In this document: positions 16,846 to 25,615 of the stretch, one piece after another
How the letters are laid out: every line of letters starts with the position of its first letter
How positions within the stretch are numbered: position 1 is the stretch's first letter
NCBI GenBank assembly: GCA_022843325.1
Contig: JALHNV010000007.1
Location: forward strand, 1-64,000
Length of the DNA: 64,000 nt
Source of the DNA: Pseudolabrys sp.
GTDB lineage: Bacteria; Pseudomonadota; Alphaproteobacteria; Rhizobiales; Xanthobacteraceae
Reading direction: 5' to 3'
Translations under genes and position numbers: made by a program
The notes under the pieces: generated by a model
Told to the model about the DNA's origin: nothing
The model's input: the letters and a program-made list of their open reading frames with translations, nothing else
The model's database searches: none

Positions 16846-17811
16846 CTACTGAAAGAACAGCGCCGGCAGGTTCTGTGTCTTGACCATCCACATCACGCTG
16901 GTCAGCGTCACCACCGACACCAGCGTTCCGATCAGAACGGCGCTCGAGGCTTCCTCGACCCAGGTGTCGTACTGCCGCGCGAACACGAAGACGTTGAGCG
17001 CCGGCGGCAATGCCGCCATCAAGATCGCCGTGTAGATCCACAGCTCGTCGAACGGCCCGAACAGCGACAGCAGCAGAAACAGCAATACGGGGTGCAGCAC
17101 CAGCTTCACCGCAGTCGTGTACGGCACTTCCCATGGCATCTTCTTCAGCGGCCGCAGCGCCACCGTCACGCCAAGCGTGAACAGCGCGCAGGGTGCGGCG
17201 GCGTTCTGCAGAAACTGCAACAGCCGGTCCAGCGCCACTGGGGGCTGGAACTGGATCGCCGCCGAGCCGATGCCGACCGCGGTCGCGATCACCAGCGGAT
17301 TGGTGACGATCCGCTTGACGACCTCGAGCGCGGTCGCGGCCAGGCTGGCGCCCTGCGGCCGCGCCAGTGCCATCAAGAACGGCACCAGCGAAAACAGCAG
17401 CAGCGTGTCGAAGCAGAAGATCAGCGCCACCGGCACCGCCGCTTCCGGGCCGAGCGTCGCCAATGCAAGGCCGGGACCCATATAACCAATATTGCCGTAA
17501 CCTCCGGCCAGCCCGGCGATGGTCGACTCGCCGATTTGGCCGCGCCGGATCGCCATGCCGATGGCAAACGCCACCGCAAAGGCCCAGAACGTCGCCAGCG
17601 TGGTGGCGAAGATGAAGTCGATCTTCGCCAGTTGCTCCAGCGGGGTCTGCGACAGGATTCGATAGAACAGCGCCGGCAGCGCCACGTAAACGATGAAGAA
17701 GTTCATCCAAGCCAGCGCCGTATCGGGGATTTTCTTGATCTTGCCGCAGGCGAAGCCGATGAAAATCAGCCCGAAAAACGGCAGCGCAAGGTTGATGACG
17801 TCGATCATCAA
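16846..17811 (-). CDS. AEC (auxin efflux carrier) family transporter
   Basis: A 321-residue membrane protein with about ten hydrophobic helices in two inverted halves. GGYGNIGYMGPGLAL in the middle of the first half and ALPPALNVFVFARQY in the second are the paired broken-helix regions typical of the AEC/bile-acid-transporter-like fold. Bacterial members export or take up small organic acids such as malate or malonate. The neighbour is a CitE-family lyase on the opposite strand, so a dicarboxylate substrate is an idea, not a demonstration. Confidence 0.93.
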   Translation of the reverse strand: MMIDVINLALPFFGLIFIGFACGKIKKIPDTALAWMNFFIVYVALPALFYRILSQTPLEQLAKIDFIFATTLATFWAFAVAFAIGMAIRRGQIGESTIAGLAGGYGNIGYMGPGLALATLGPEAAVPVALIFCFDTLLLFSLVPFLMALARPQGASLAATALEVVKRIVTNPLVIATAVGIGSAAIQFQPPVALDRLLQFLQNAAAPCALFTLGVTVALRPLKKMPWEVPYTTAVKLVLHPVLLFLLLSLFGPFDELWIYTAILMAALPPALNVFVFARQYDTWVEEASSAVLIGTLVSVVTLTSVMWMVKTQNLPALFFQ

Positions 17812-17913
17812 GACACTCCGGCCGGCGCCGCCGAGGCGGCCACTATCGGCCCACTTGGCGCGGCCTTTGCATTCCTCTAAACGCCAGATCGCTTGAATGG
17901 AAGGACCTCAGCC

Positions 17914-18954
17914 GTGAAGCTTCCCCGTCAGTTCTTTGCGCCCCTGGCCGTCGGCGCCCCCGCCCCCTTACGCGAATTGCCGGTGCGGCTTGAGCGCATG
18001 ATCCATTTCGTCCCGCCGCATCTGGAAAAGCTGCGGGCCAAAGTCCCGGAATTGGCCAAACAGGTCGACGTGGTGCTGGGCAATCTGGAAGACGCCATTC
18101 CGGTCGATGCCAAGGAGGCCGCCCGCGCCGGCTTCATCGAGATGGGAAAATCGGTCGACTACGGACAGACCGGGCTGTGGACCCGCATCAACGCGCTCAA
18201 CTCGCCGTGGGCGCTCGACGATGTCACAGAGATCGTCGCAGCCATCGGCAACAAGCTCGACGTCATCATGCTGCCGAAGGTCGACGGGCCGTGGGACATT
18301 CACTATCTCGATCAGCTGCTGGCGCAGCTCGAGGCGCGCCACAAGGTGCAGAAGCCGATCCTGATTCACGCCATCCTCGAGACCGCGCAGGGCGTCAACA
18401 ACGTCGAGGCGATCGCCACCGCCTCGCCGCGCATGCACGGCATGAGCCTCGGCCCCGCCGATCTCGCCGCCTCGCGCGCCATGAAAACGACGCGCGTCGG
18501 CGGCGGCCATCCCGAGTACAAGGTGCTGGCCGATGCCGAAGGTGACGGTCCGCGCGCGGCCTATCAGCAGGACCTCTGGCACTACACCACGGCGAAGATG
18601 GTCGATGCCTGCGCCGCCGCGGGCATCAAACCGTTCTACGGGCCGTTCGGCGACTTCTCCGACGCCGCCGCCTGCGAAACGCAATTCCGCAATTCGTTCC
18701 TGCTCGGCTGCGTCGGCGCCTGGTCGCTGCACCCTTCGCAGATTGCCATCGCCAAGAAGGTCTACGCGCCGGATCCGGCCGAAGTCGCCTTCGCCAAGAA
18801 GATCGTGGAATCGATGCCGGACGGCGCCGGGGCGGTGATGATCGACGGCAAGATGCAGGACGATGCAACCTGGAAGCAGGCTAAGGTCCTGCTCGATCTG
18901 GCGCGCCTGGTGGCGGCCAAGGACCCCGAGATGGGCGCGCGCTATGGCCTCTGA
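17914..18954 (+). CDS. HpcH/HpaI-CitE family lyase, L-malyl-CoA/beta-methylmalyl-CoA lyase type
   Basis: A 346-residue CitE-superfamily enzyme resembling malyl-CoA lyases. LGNLEDAIP, with the acidic metal ligand region, [26 protein letters not shown] (second acidic ligand) and [13 protein letters not shown] are the expected motifs, and [17 protein letters not shown] lies near the C-terminus. It would cleave or form a malyl-CoA thioester with a divalent metal. GTG at 17914 is preferred because AAGGA sits eight bases before it; a TTG 21 bases upstream lacks such a site. Confidence 0.92.
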   Translation: MKLPRQFFAPLAVGAPAPLRELPVRLERMIHFVPPHLEKLRAKVPELAKQVDVVLGNLEDAIPVDAKEAARAGFIEMGKSVDYGQTGLWTRINALNSPWALDDVTEIVAAIGNKLDVIMLPKVDGPWDIHYLDQLLAQLEARHKVQKPILIHAILETAQGVNNVEAIATASPRMHGMSLGPADLAASRAMKTTRVGGGHPEYKVLADAEGDGPRAAYQQDLWHYTTAKMVDACAAAGIKPFYGPFGDFSDAAACETQFRNSFLLGCVGAWSLHPSQIAIAKKVYAPDPAEVAFAKKIVESMPDGAGAVMIDGKMQDDATWKQAKVLLDLARLVAAKDPEMGARYGL

Positions 18955-19000
18955 CCGGCGCTCTGGCGCAGCCGGTCAGGATGCACTATCTGGTGCTCCG

Positions 19001-19333
19001 ATGACCAAAATGCGCAACGCCAAATACACGATCGGCCAGGTAGTCAAACACCGCCTGTTCTCGTTCCGCGGCGTCGTGTTCGATGTCGACCCGGAGTTCA
19101 ACAATACCGAGGAATGGTGGCAGGCGATCCCGGCCGAGACCCGGCCGCGCAAGGATCAGCCGTTTTACCATCTGTTCGCCGAAAACGCCGAGACCGAATA
19201 CGTCGCCTATGTCTCCGAGCAGAACCTGCTGCCGGACACCTCCGACACGCCGGTGCGCCATCCGCAAGTAGCGGAAGTTTTCGAGCGGGACGACAGCGGC
19301 GCCTATCGACCACGGCACAGTCAGTTGAACTAG
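19001..19333 (+). CDS. hspQ: Heat shock protein HspQ
   Basis: A 110-residue small hemimethylated-DNA-binding-fold protein (HspQ/YccV). GQVVKHRLFSFRGVVFDVDP, EEWWQ, DQPFYHL and ETEYVAYVSEQNL are the family core. In E. coli HspQ is heat-induced and modulates Lon-mediated proteolysis. ATG at 19001 or 19010 are both possible; both keep the whole domain. It lies 46 bases after the lyase gene and is followed by a strong bidirectional terminator, so the two may be co-transcribed. Confidence 0.94.
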   Translation: MTKMRNAKYTIGQVVKHRLFSFRGVVFDVDPEFNNTEEWWQAIPAETRPRKDQPFYHLFAENAETEYVAYVSEQNLLPDTSDTPVRHPQVAEVFERDDSGAYRPRHSQLN

Positions 19334-19358
19334 GCGCTTCGTTCAGGCCACCGGAATC

Positions 19359-19397
19359 AAAAAGGCGCGGCCGAAGCCGCGCCTTTTTGCTTTTTTA
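19359..19397. terminator. Strong bidirectional intrinsic terminator
   Basis: A perfect 13-bp stem (19359-19371 with 19376-19388) closed by a CGAA tetraloop. The arms end in A5/T5, and more T residues follow on the plus strand. It lies between the convergent hspQ and ialB-like genes and should stop transcription from both sides. Confidence 0.93.
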
Positions 19398-19408
19398 AAA
19401 CGGAATAA

Positions 19409-20173
19409 CTACTTCTTGGCCGGGGGCGCAGCCGGAGCCGCCGCCGACGGCTGCGCGCCCTCGAGCTTCTTGCGGGCTTCTTCGGCCTTCTTCTGCAGCT
19501 CTTCCTGCAGTTTGCGCTGCTGATCCTCGAACGCCTTCGGATCGGTCGCCGGGCCCTCATAGGCCTTGGTGAAGTCGTTGAGCGGCAGCGGCAGGCTGAT
19601 TGGCGTACCCTGCATATTGATTGCCTGCACGGTCAGAGCCTGACCCTTCTTCAACTGGCCGATCATTTCGTCGGTGACCGGATAGTCCGACATGCAGCCG
19701 ACCGGGAAGCAGATCTTGAACGGCTGCTGCATCGGCGCACCCTGGTCGATGATGACCCGGGTGCCGTGCGACAGTTGCATGCCGAGTGGCACGGTCACGC
19801 GCAGGACCTTCGGGTCCCCTTCCGGCTCAAACAGCTGCACGATGGCGACCGGCATACCGTTTTCCAGCCGGCCGTCTTTGGTGACGACGCAGACCTGCTT
19901 GTTGTTGGTGTCCGGCCCCTTGCCGCAGACCTTCATCCACGGCGAATACATCAGTTGCGGCTGATCCGCCTGCTGCTGCGGCGCCTGCTGGGGCTGAGCC
20001 GGCGGCGGCGACTTGGCCGGCGCTTGTTTGGTGGCGGGAGCCTTGGTGGCCGGCGGTGTCTGAGCCATGACGGACGGCACGGTCAGCAGGGCAAACGCCA
20101 CTGCGCCCGAGACGGCCAGACTGGCGGTCAGCGTTCGACCCAACGGCCCAGCCGAAGCGATCCGATGATCCAT
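19409..20173 (-). CDS. Invasion-associated locus B (IalB) family protein
   Basis: A 254-residue exported protein. The N-terminal hydrophobic stretch with an Ala-x-Ala-like end near 37 is a signal peptide, followed by a Pro/Ala/Gln-rich linker (about 38-72), the IalB domain (about 73-200) and a charged helical tail rich in Gln, Glu and Lys ending in an Ala/Pro/Lys run. Four domain Cys (in KVCGK, QVCVV, KICFP and GCMSD) are conserved. The family is named for a Bartonella invasion factor, but is widespread in free-living Rhizobiales, so no pathogenic role is implied. Periplasmic. Confidence 0.93.
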   Translation of the reverse strand: MDHRIASAGPLGRTLTASLAVSGAVAFALLTVPSVMAQTPPATKAPATKQAPAKSPPPAQPQQAPQQQADQPQLMYSPWMKVCGKGPDTNNKQVCVVTKDGRLENGMPVAIVQLFEPEGDPKVLRVTVPLGMQLSHGTRVIIDQGAPMQQPFKICFPVGCMSDYPVTDEMIGQLKKGQALTVQAINMQGTPISLPLPLNDFTKAYEGPATDPKAFEDQQRKLQEELQKKAEEARKKLEGAQPSAAAPAAPPAKK

Positions 20174-20363
20174 TGCGAGTATTCCTTTGTTATTGAACCG
20201 CGCGCGCCATCGGCAACGATCCGGATGGCTCTCTCAAGGTCAAATACGGCGGCAGCGTGGCCCGTTTGGACCTGCCTGATAGCCGATATCGCTCCTGCAA
20301 TAAAGCCACGAATGTGCCGAAACTGCGGGAATCCGCCTTTGCCAGCGCCGCCTGTGTTAAATT

Positions 20364-22253
20364 TTGCCGCAACCGGAGACGAATCAAATCCCTCACCCCC
20401 GCACTCCCGCTCCTGTCCCTGCCGTGGTGAGTCCCGCTCGGGCCTCGCGCCGCACCGTCATGCGCGGTGCGCTCGGCGCAGCCCTGCTGGTCACCGGCCT
20501 TGGTCGCAGTACCGCCGCCGACGCCGCGGATGCCCGGCACGCCATCGCCATGCACGGCGCGCCGGCATGGGGGCCGGATTTCCAACACCCTTCTTATTCC
20601 AATCCCAAGGCGCCAAAGGGCGGCCAGCTGACGCAAGGCATTGTCGGCACCTTCGACAGCCTCAATCCGTTCATCGTCAAGGGCCTGCCGGCGGCCAGCA
20701 CGCGCGGCTACATCATCGAGAGTCTGCTGGCGCGCGGCTACGACGAACCGTTCACGCTGTACGGCCTGCTGGCCGATTCAGTGGAAACCGATGAAGCCCG
20801 AACCTACGTTATCTTCACCATCAACCCGGCGGCGCGCTTTGCCGACGGCAAGCCGGTCACGCCGGACGACGTGATCTTTTCCTGGCAACTGCTGCGCGAC
20901 AAGGGCCGGCCGAATTACCGCACCTATTACACCAAGGTGACCAAGGCGGCGGTCATCGACGCGCGCACCGTGCGCTTCGACCTGGATGCCGATGACCGCG
21001 AGTTGCCATTGATCCTCGGCCTGATGCCGGTGCTGGCCAGGCACGCCATCAATGCCGACAAGTTCGAGGACACCTCCTTCGAGCCGATCCTCGGCAGCGG
21101 GCCCTATGCGATCACCGCGGTCCGCCCCGGCGAGAGCGTCACCTTCACGCGCGATCCGAATTACTGGGGCCGCGACCTGCCGATCAACCGCGGCCTTTGG
21201 AATTTCGACCAGATCAAGTTCGACTATTACCGCGACGGCAATACCCACTTCGAAGCGTTCAAGAAGGGGCTGTACGACGTCCGTGCCGAAACCGATCCCG
21301 GCCGCTGGCAGACCGGCTATGACTTCCCGGCGCTGCGCGACGGCCGCGTTGTCAAGGAGGAATTCCCTTACGGCCTGCCGAAAGGCATGCACGGGCTGGT
21401 GTTTAACACGCGGCGCGCGGTCTTCGCCGATGTGCGCGTACGCGAGGCGATCCTGCATCTGTTCGACTTCGACTGGATCAACCGCACCTACTTCTTCAAT
21501 CTCTACAAGCGCACCGCCAGCTACTTCGACGACTCCGATCTGTCGGCGCACGGCGTTCCGGCCGATGCCCGCGAACGCGAACTGCTGGCGCCCTTCCCCG
21601 GCGTCGTGCGTCCTGACGTCATGGACGGCACATGGGCGCCGCCGGCCAGCGATGGCTCCGGGCGCGATCGCGATGGCCTGCGCCGCGCTCTGGCGCTGTT
21701 CGCAGACGCCGGCTACCGGCTCCAGGGCACCACGCTGGTTCATGTCGCCAGCGGCCGTCCGTTCACGTTCGAAATTCTGGTGACCACGCGCGACCAGGAG
21801 CGGCTGGCGCTGACGTTCTCCGGCACGCTCAAGCGCGCCGGGATTACGGCGCAGGTACGCAATATCGACGCCACCCAGTTCGAACGCCGGCGCATCGGCT
21901 TCGACTTCGACATGATGGAGTATCGCTGGGACCAGTCGCTGTCGCCCGGCAATGAACAATATTTCTACTGGGGCTCGGCCGCCGCCGACCAGCAAGGCAG
22001 CCGCAACTACATGGGCATCAGATCGCCCGCGGTCGATGCCATGATCGGCGCCATGCTCAGCGCCACGGCGCGCGAGGACTTCGTCGCCGCGACCCGCGCG
22101 CTCGACCGGGTGTTGCTGTCCGGCGTTTATGTGGTGCCCCTCTATTTTCCGCCGACCCAATGGGTGGCGCGCTGGAAGCGAATCGAGCATCCCGCGCACA
22201 CCTCGGTGTACGGCTACCTGCCGGAAACATGGTGGCAGGGAGAGGCGCCATGA
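20364..22253 (+). CDS. ABC transporter solute-binding protein, family 5 (YejA-like)
   Basis: A 629-residue periplasmic oligopeptide-type binding protein. After a poorly conserved N-terminus comes SRRTVMRG plus a hydrophobic stretch and an Ala-rich cleavage region, a twin-arginine signal. YSNPKAPKGGQLTQ, GTFDSLNPFI and the YWGRDLPINRG region are typical of YejA-type proteins. TTG at 20364 gives the frame shown; the true start may be a GTG or ATG just before the twin-Arg motif. No permease or ATPase genes adjoin it, so it is an orphan receptor here. The next gene overlaps its stop by four bases. Confidence 0.92.
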   Translation: MPQPETNQIPHPRTPAPVPAVVSPARASRRTVMRGALGAALLVTGLGRSTAADAADARHAIAMHGAPAWGPDFQHPSYSNPKAPKGGQLTQGIVGTFDSLNPFIVKGLPAASTRGYIIESLLARGYDEPFTLYGLLADSVETDEARTYVIFTINPAARFADGKPVTPDDVIFSWQLLRDKGRPNYRTYYTKVTKAAVIDARTVRFDLDADDRELPLILGLMPVLARHAINADKFEDTSFEPILGSGPYAITAVRPGESVTFTRDPNYWGRDLPINRGLWNFDQIKFDYYRDGNTHFEAFKKGLYDVRAETDPGRWQTGYDFPALRDGRVVKEEFPYGLPKGMHGLVFNTRRAVFADVRVREAILHLFDFDWINRTYFFNLYKRTASYFDDSDLSAHGVPADARERELLAPFPGVVRPDVMDGTWAPPASDGSGRDRDGLRRALALFADAGYRLQGTTLVHVASGRPFTFEILVTTRDQERLALTFSGTLKRAGITAQVRNIDATQFERRRIGFDFDMMEYRWDQSLSPGNEQYFYWGSAAADQQGSRNYMGIRSPAVDAMIGAMLSATAREDFVAATRALDRVLLSGVYVVPLYFPPTQWVARWKRIEHPAHTSVYGYLPETWWQGEAP

Positions 22254-23593
22254 TCCTCGACTCCAAAGCCCTGCTCGACGGCGACATGACGACGCTGGAC
22301 GACTTGTTTCGCCGCGCCGGCGTCCGCCATCCCGCCGCGCTTGCGCTGATCGATCCCCCGAACCGCGAAAGCTTCACCGGCGGCGCACCGCGCCGGCTGT
22401 CATTCAGCGCCGCCGACCGTGCCATCTCGGCGCTGGCGGCACGGCTGCGCGGGCTGGGCCTTGCGACCGATACGCCGGTGGCCATCCAGTTGCCGAACAC
22501 AGTCGAGAGCATCGTGACGCTTCTCGGCATACTGCGCGCCGGCATGGTGCCGGTCCTGTTGCCCTTGCTGTGGCGCCGGCAGGAGATCGTGGCCGCGCTT
22601 GACCGCGTTGGCGTCAAGGCGATCGTCACCTGCGCCCGCGTTGGCGCCACCGCGCAGACCGAGATCGCTATGGCCGTCGCCGCCGACCTGTTTCCGGTAC
22701 GGTTCGTCTGCGGCTTCGGCGACGGTCTGCCGGACGGTGTGGTGCCGCTCGACGATGTATTCGGGCCGGCCCGTCACGAACTTGCACAGATGCCCCGTCG
22801 CATCGGCAATCCTGCTACGCATGCGGCCGTCGTGACGTTCGACATAGCGCCGGGCCGGCCCGTTGCAGTGATCCGCAGTCATCGCGAGTTGATCGACACC
22901 GCGCTTGCGATCGTCCGCGACGGCGCGATGGCGTCCGACGCCCGCCTGCTATCGACCATTGCCGTCGGTTCACATGCCGGCCTGTCGCTCGCGCTGGTGC
23001 CCTGGCTTCTAACGGGCGGCACGCTCTCTTTGCATCACAGCTTCGAGCCCGCGACTTTCGCCCAGCAAGCGCACGGGCAGCACGCCATCGTCCTGCCCGG
23101 GCCGATGCTCGCGCCGTTGAGCGACGCCCGCTGCCTCGACGGCGATACCGCCGTCGTCGCGCTGTGGCGCTCGCCGGAGCAATACGTGGCGGCAACGGCA
23201 TGGACCGGCCGCGCGCCGCTGCTGGATGTCGAAACCGCCGGCGAAGCGATGCTGACGGCGCGGCGCCGTGGCGCCGACGGGCTACCGGTTCGATCCGGTG
23301 ACGACCTCGTCCGCCAGGGCGGTATCGTCAGGAGCGGCGGCTACAGTTTCGTCCAGGCCGACGTCGACGCCGCGGTCGCGGCGGTCGATCCACAGGCGGT
23401 CATCGTCGCCTTGCCCGATGCGCTGCTGGGATTGCGCCATGCCGGCCACGCCGCCGATAGCGCGGCCGTGCGGGCGGAACTGGAGGCGCGCGGCGTCAAT
23501 GCCCTGGTGACGGCGGCCTTTACGCAGCCAAAGCCGGTTAATAGGGCGCAATCGACCGTCGCCGTTGACGGGCTATTAAGAGCCGCGGGGTAA
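22250..23593 (+). CDS. Degenerate AMP-binding (acyl-CoA synthetase-like) protein
   Basis: A 447-residue protein with the outline of the adenylate-forming superfamily: an N-terminal PVAIQLPNT and GILRAGMVPVLLPLLW region, and a C-terminal SGGYSFVQADVDAAVAAVDP, then PDALLGLRHAG segment matching the A8-A9 motifs. The ATP-binding SGTTG-PKG loop is replaced by VTFDIAPGRPVAVI, and the C-terminal catalytic Lys motif is not visible. It is therefore probably not an active ligase and may bind a substrate or serve as a scaffold. Its start overlaps the upstream binding-protein stop (ATGA), so they are translationally coupled. Confidence 0.75.
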   Translation: MILDSKALLDGDMTTLDDLFRRAGVRHPAALALIDPPNRESFTGGAPRRLSFSAADRAISALAARLRGLGLATDTPVAIQLPNTVESIVTLLGILRAGMVPVLLPLLWRRQEIVAALDRVGVKAIVTCARVGATAQTEIAMAVAADLFPVRFVCGFGDGLPDGVVPLDDVFGPARHELAQMPRRIGNPATHAAVVTFDIAPGRPVAVIRSHRELIDTALAIVRDGAMASDARLLSTIAVGSHAGLSLALVPWLLTGGTLSLHHSFEPATFAQQAHGQHAIVLPGPMLAPLSDARCLDGDTAVVALWRSPEQYVAATAWTGRAPLLDVETAGEAMLTARRRGADGLPVRSGDDLVRQGGIVRSGGYSFVQADVDAAVAAVDPQAVIVALPDALLGLRHAGHAADSAAVRAELEARGVNALVTAAFTQPKPVNRAQSTVAVDGLLRAAG

Positions 23594-23626
23594 GGTTTGC
23601 GCATCTCGTAACGGTGCGTGCGTCTC

Positions 23627-24892
23627 ATGTCGCTTCAAGGTCCGTTGGTTGTCGTTGCCGAAAAACCGGTAACCGGTCTCGTTGAAGCGCTTGGCGCTGC
23701 CGGTGCCTTCCCGATCGTCGAAGTCAACTGGGCCGATGCACCGACCGCATTCGTGTCGGTGAAGCCGTCGGCCGTGGTCATCGCCGACCCGGGCCCGCCG
23801 CCGAGCGAATCCGCCGCGCGCATGTTGTGCCTCCAGATCGCGACCGCCGGCGGCGCCATTGTGCCGACGCTTGCCGCCACGCTCGACGGTGATGCCCCCG
23901 CCCTTCCGATCGCGCTGCCGGTCGATGGCAAGCAGCCTGTCGATGGACTGATTGCCCGCCTGCAGTCCGCCATGCGCGTGCGCAGCCTGCACGCCACGGT
24001 GCTGCGCCGCATCGAACTGTTCGCCGCCGAGGGCACCGAACCGCCGGCGCTGCCGCTCAACGACGCGCTCGAAGACGCGACTGTGCTGGTGGCGGGCCGC
24101 GGCCCGATCTATCCGGCCCTGAGCGTCGCCATGGGCGAACGCGTCAAGATGATCGGCGCGCTCAGCGTCGAAAACGCCGCCCGTTATCTGGACGCCCGCG
24201 ACATCGACGGCATCGTCATCGGCGACGGTTTTTCACCGCGCATGGTCGAGGCCTTCCTCACTGTGCTGGCGCAGGAGCCGCGTCTGCGCGACGTACCCGT
24301 GATGGTGATCGGCGAAGTGCCGGACGGCCTGACCGGCAGCCTGCCCAATGTCGATCACGTCGACGGCGATCCCGAGCGTCTGGTGGCGCGGATGATGCCG
24401 CTGGTGCGCATGCACGCCTTCGAAGTCCGGCTCAAGCGCATGCTCACATCGCTGGACACCAATGGCATGCTCGATCCGGCCACCGGCCTGCATACCGGCG
24501 ACGCCTTCTGGCGCGACCTCAACAAGGCGGTGGCGGAAGCCGCCGACCGCAGCCATCCGCTGTCGCTGGCCCGCTATTGCTTCGAGGGCGCGGTGGACGA
24601 GCGAGCCAGTATGGACGGCGCGCGGCTGGTGACCAAGCTGATGCGCAATATCGATTTCGCCACCCGCGACACCGATGGCGCCATTCTCATCGCCTTCCCG
24701 CAGACCGATTTGCGCAACGCTCACGTCGTCGCCCGGCGCATCGCCGGCTCGATCAAGAACGCCATGCTAACGCCGCAGCGCTCGCAGGACCGCATCACCG
24801 CCAATGTGACGCTGGCGACCCTGAAGAACGGCGATACGCTCGACAGCCTGATGCTCCGGGTGATGGGCAGCCGCATGGTTGCCGCCGAGTAA
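23627..24892 (+). CDS. Degenerate GGDEF/PleD-like protein
   Basis: A 421-residue soluble protein resembling PleD-type response regulators with decayed motifs. A receiver-like half (VLVAGRGPIYPALSV, then DIDGIVIGDGFSP, then PVMVIGEV) precedes a diguanylate-cyclase-like half (LDPATGLHTGDAFWRDL; RNIDFATRDTDGAILIAFPQTD). At the place of GGDEF the sequence reads TDGAI, so it should not make c-di-GMP. It could be a nucleotide sensor or a structural protein. The ATG at 23627 is used; a GTG three codons upstream is also possible. It lies 33 bases after the degenerate AMP-binding gene. Confidence 0.75.
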   Translation: MSLQGPLVVVAEKPVTGLVEALGAAGAFPIVEVNWADAPTAFVSVKPSAVVIADPGPPPSESAARMLCLQIATAGGAIVPTLAATLDGDAPALPIALPVDGKQPVDGLIARLQSAMRVRSLHATVLRRIELFAAEGTEPPALPLNDALEDATVLVAGRGPIYPALSVAMGERVKMIGALSVENAARYLDARDIDGIVIGDGFSPRMVEAFLTVLAQEPRLRDVPVMVIGEVPDGLTGSLPNVDHVDGDPERLVARMMPLVRMHAFEVRLKRMLTSLDTNGMLDPATGLHTGDAFWRDLNKAVAEAADRSHPLSLARYCFEGAVDERASMDGARLVTKLMRNIDFATRDTDGAILIAFPQTDLRNAHVVARRIAGSIKNAMLTPQRSQDRITANVTLATLKNGDTLDSLMLRVMGSRMVAAE

Positions 24893-24931
24893 TCCTGTGA
24901 TTAGGCTGGCTCCAGCAGGGAGCAAGCCCGA

Positions 24932-25600
24932 ATGTCCGAACATGCCAGTCCAATCCCGGTCCGCATCGACGTCGTTTCCGACGTGGTCTGCCCGTGGTGT
25001 TTTATCGGCAAGCACCGGCTGGAGCAGGCGCTGAAGCTGAAGCCCGGCATTCCGGTCGAGGTGCATTGGCGGCCGTATTTCCTCAACGACTGGATCCCGC
25101 GCGACGGCATTTCGCGTGAGGAGTATCTCACCACCAAATTCGGCTCGCCGGACCGCTACAAGGACATTGCCGCCCGCGTCGGTGCGGCGGCGGCTGCCGA
25201 AGGCCTGGTCTACGATTCCAGCAAGATGAAGCGGCAGCCGAACACGACCGACTGTCACCGGTTGATCCGCTGGGCCGAGAGCATCGGCAAGGCCGGCGAG
25301 ATGAAGCAGAAACTGATGGACCTGTACTTCACCGAAGGCGCCGACCTCACCGACCCCGAGGTGCTGGTGCAAGCCGGCGCCGATGTCGGCCTGCCGCCCG
25401 ACAAAGTGCGCGAAGCGCTCGCCACTGACGAAGGCATCGCCGAGATCGAGGCGGAGTCGCAGTCGGCCAAGCGGGCCGGTATCGAAGGCGTGCCCTGCTT
25501 CATCTTCAATGGCCAGTTCGCGGTATCCGGCGCGCAGTCGCCGGAGTACCTCGCCGATGCCATCCAGCGCGCCGCGCAGGCGCGTGACGCGGCTGAATAG
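24932..25600 (+). CDS. DsbA family oxidoreductase (FrnE/HCCA-isomerase-like)
   Basis: A 222-residue thioredoxin-fold protein with the redox motif CPWC at 20-23, a helical insertion and GVPCFIFNGQFAVSGAQSPE near the C-terminus (cis-Pro loop). FrnE-type proteins are cytoplasmic disulphide oxidoreductases or isomerases; there is no signal peptide here. It lies 39 bases downstream of the GGDEF-like gene and 15 before an alcohol dehydrogenase gene, in a rightward run that may be one operon. Confidence 0.94.
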   Translation: MSEHASPIPVRIDVVSDVVCPWCFIGKHRLEQALKLKPGIPVEVHWRPYFLNDWIPRDGISREEYLTTKFGSPDRYKDIAARVGAAAAAEGLVYDSSKMKRQPNTTDCHRLIRWAESIGKAGEMKQKLMDLYFTEGADLTDPEVLVQAGADVGLPPDKVREALATDEGIAEIEAESQSAKRAGIEGVPCFIFNGQFAVSGAQSPEYLADAIQRAAQARDAAE

Positions 25601-25615
25601 TCCGAAAGCAAGCCC

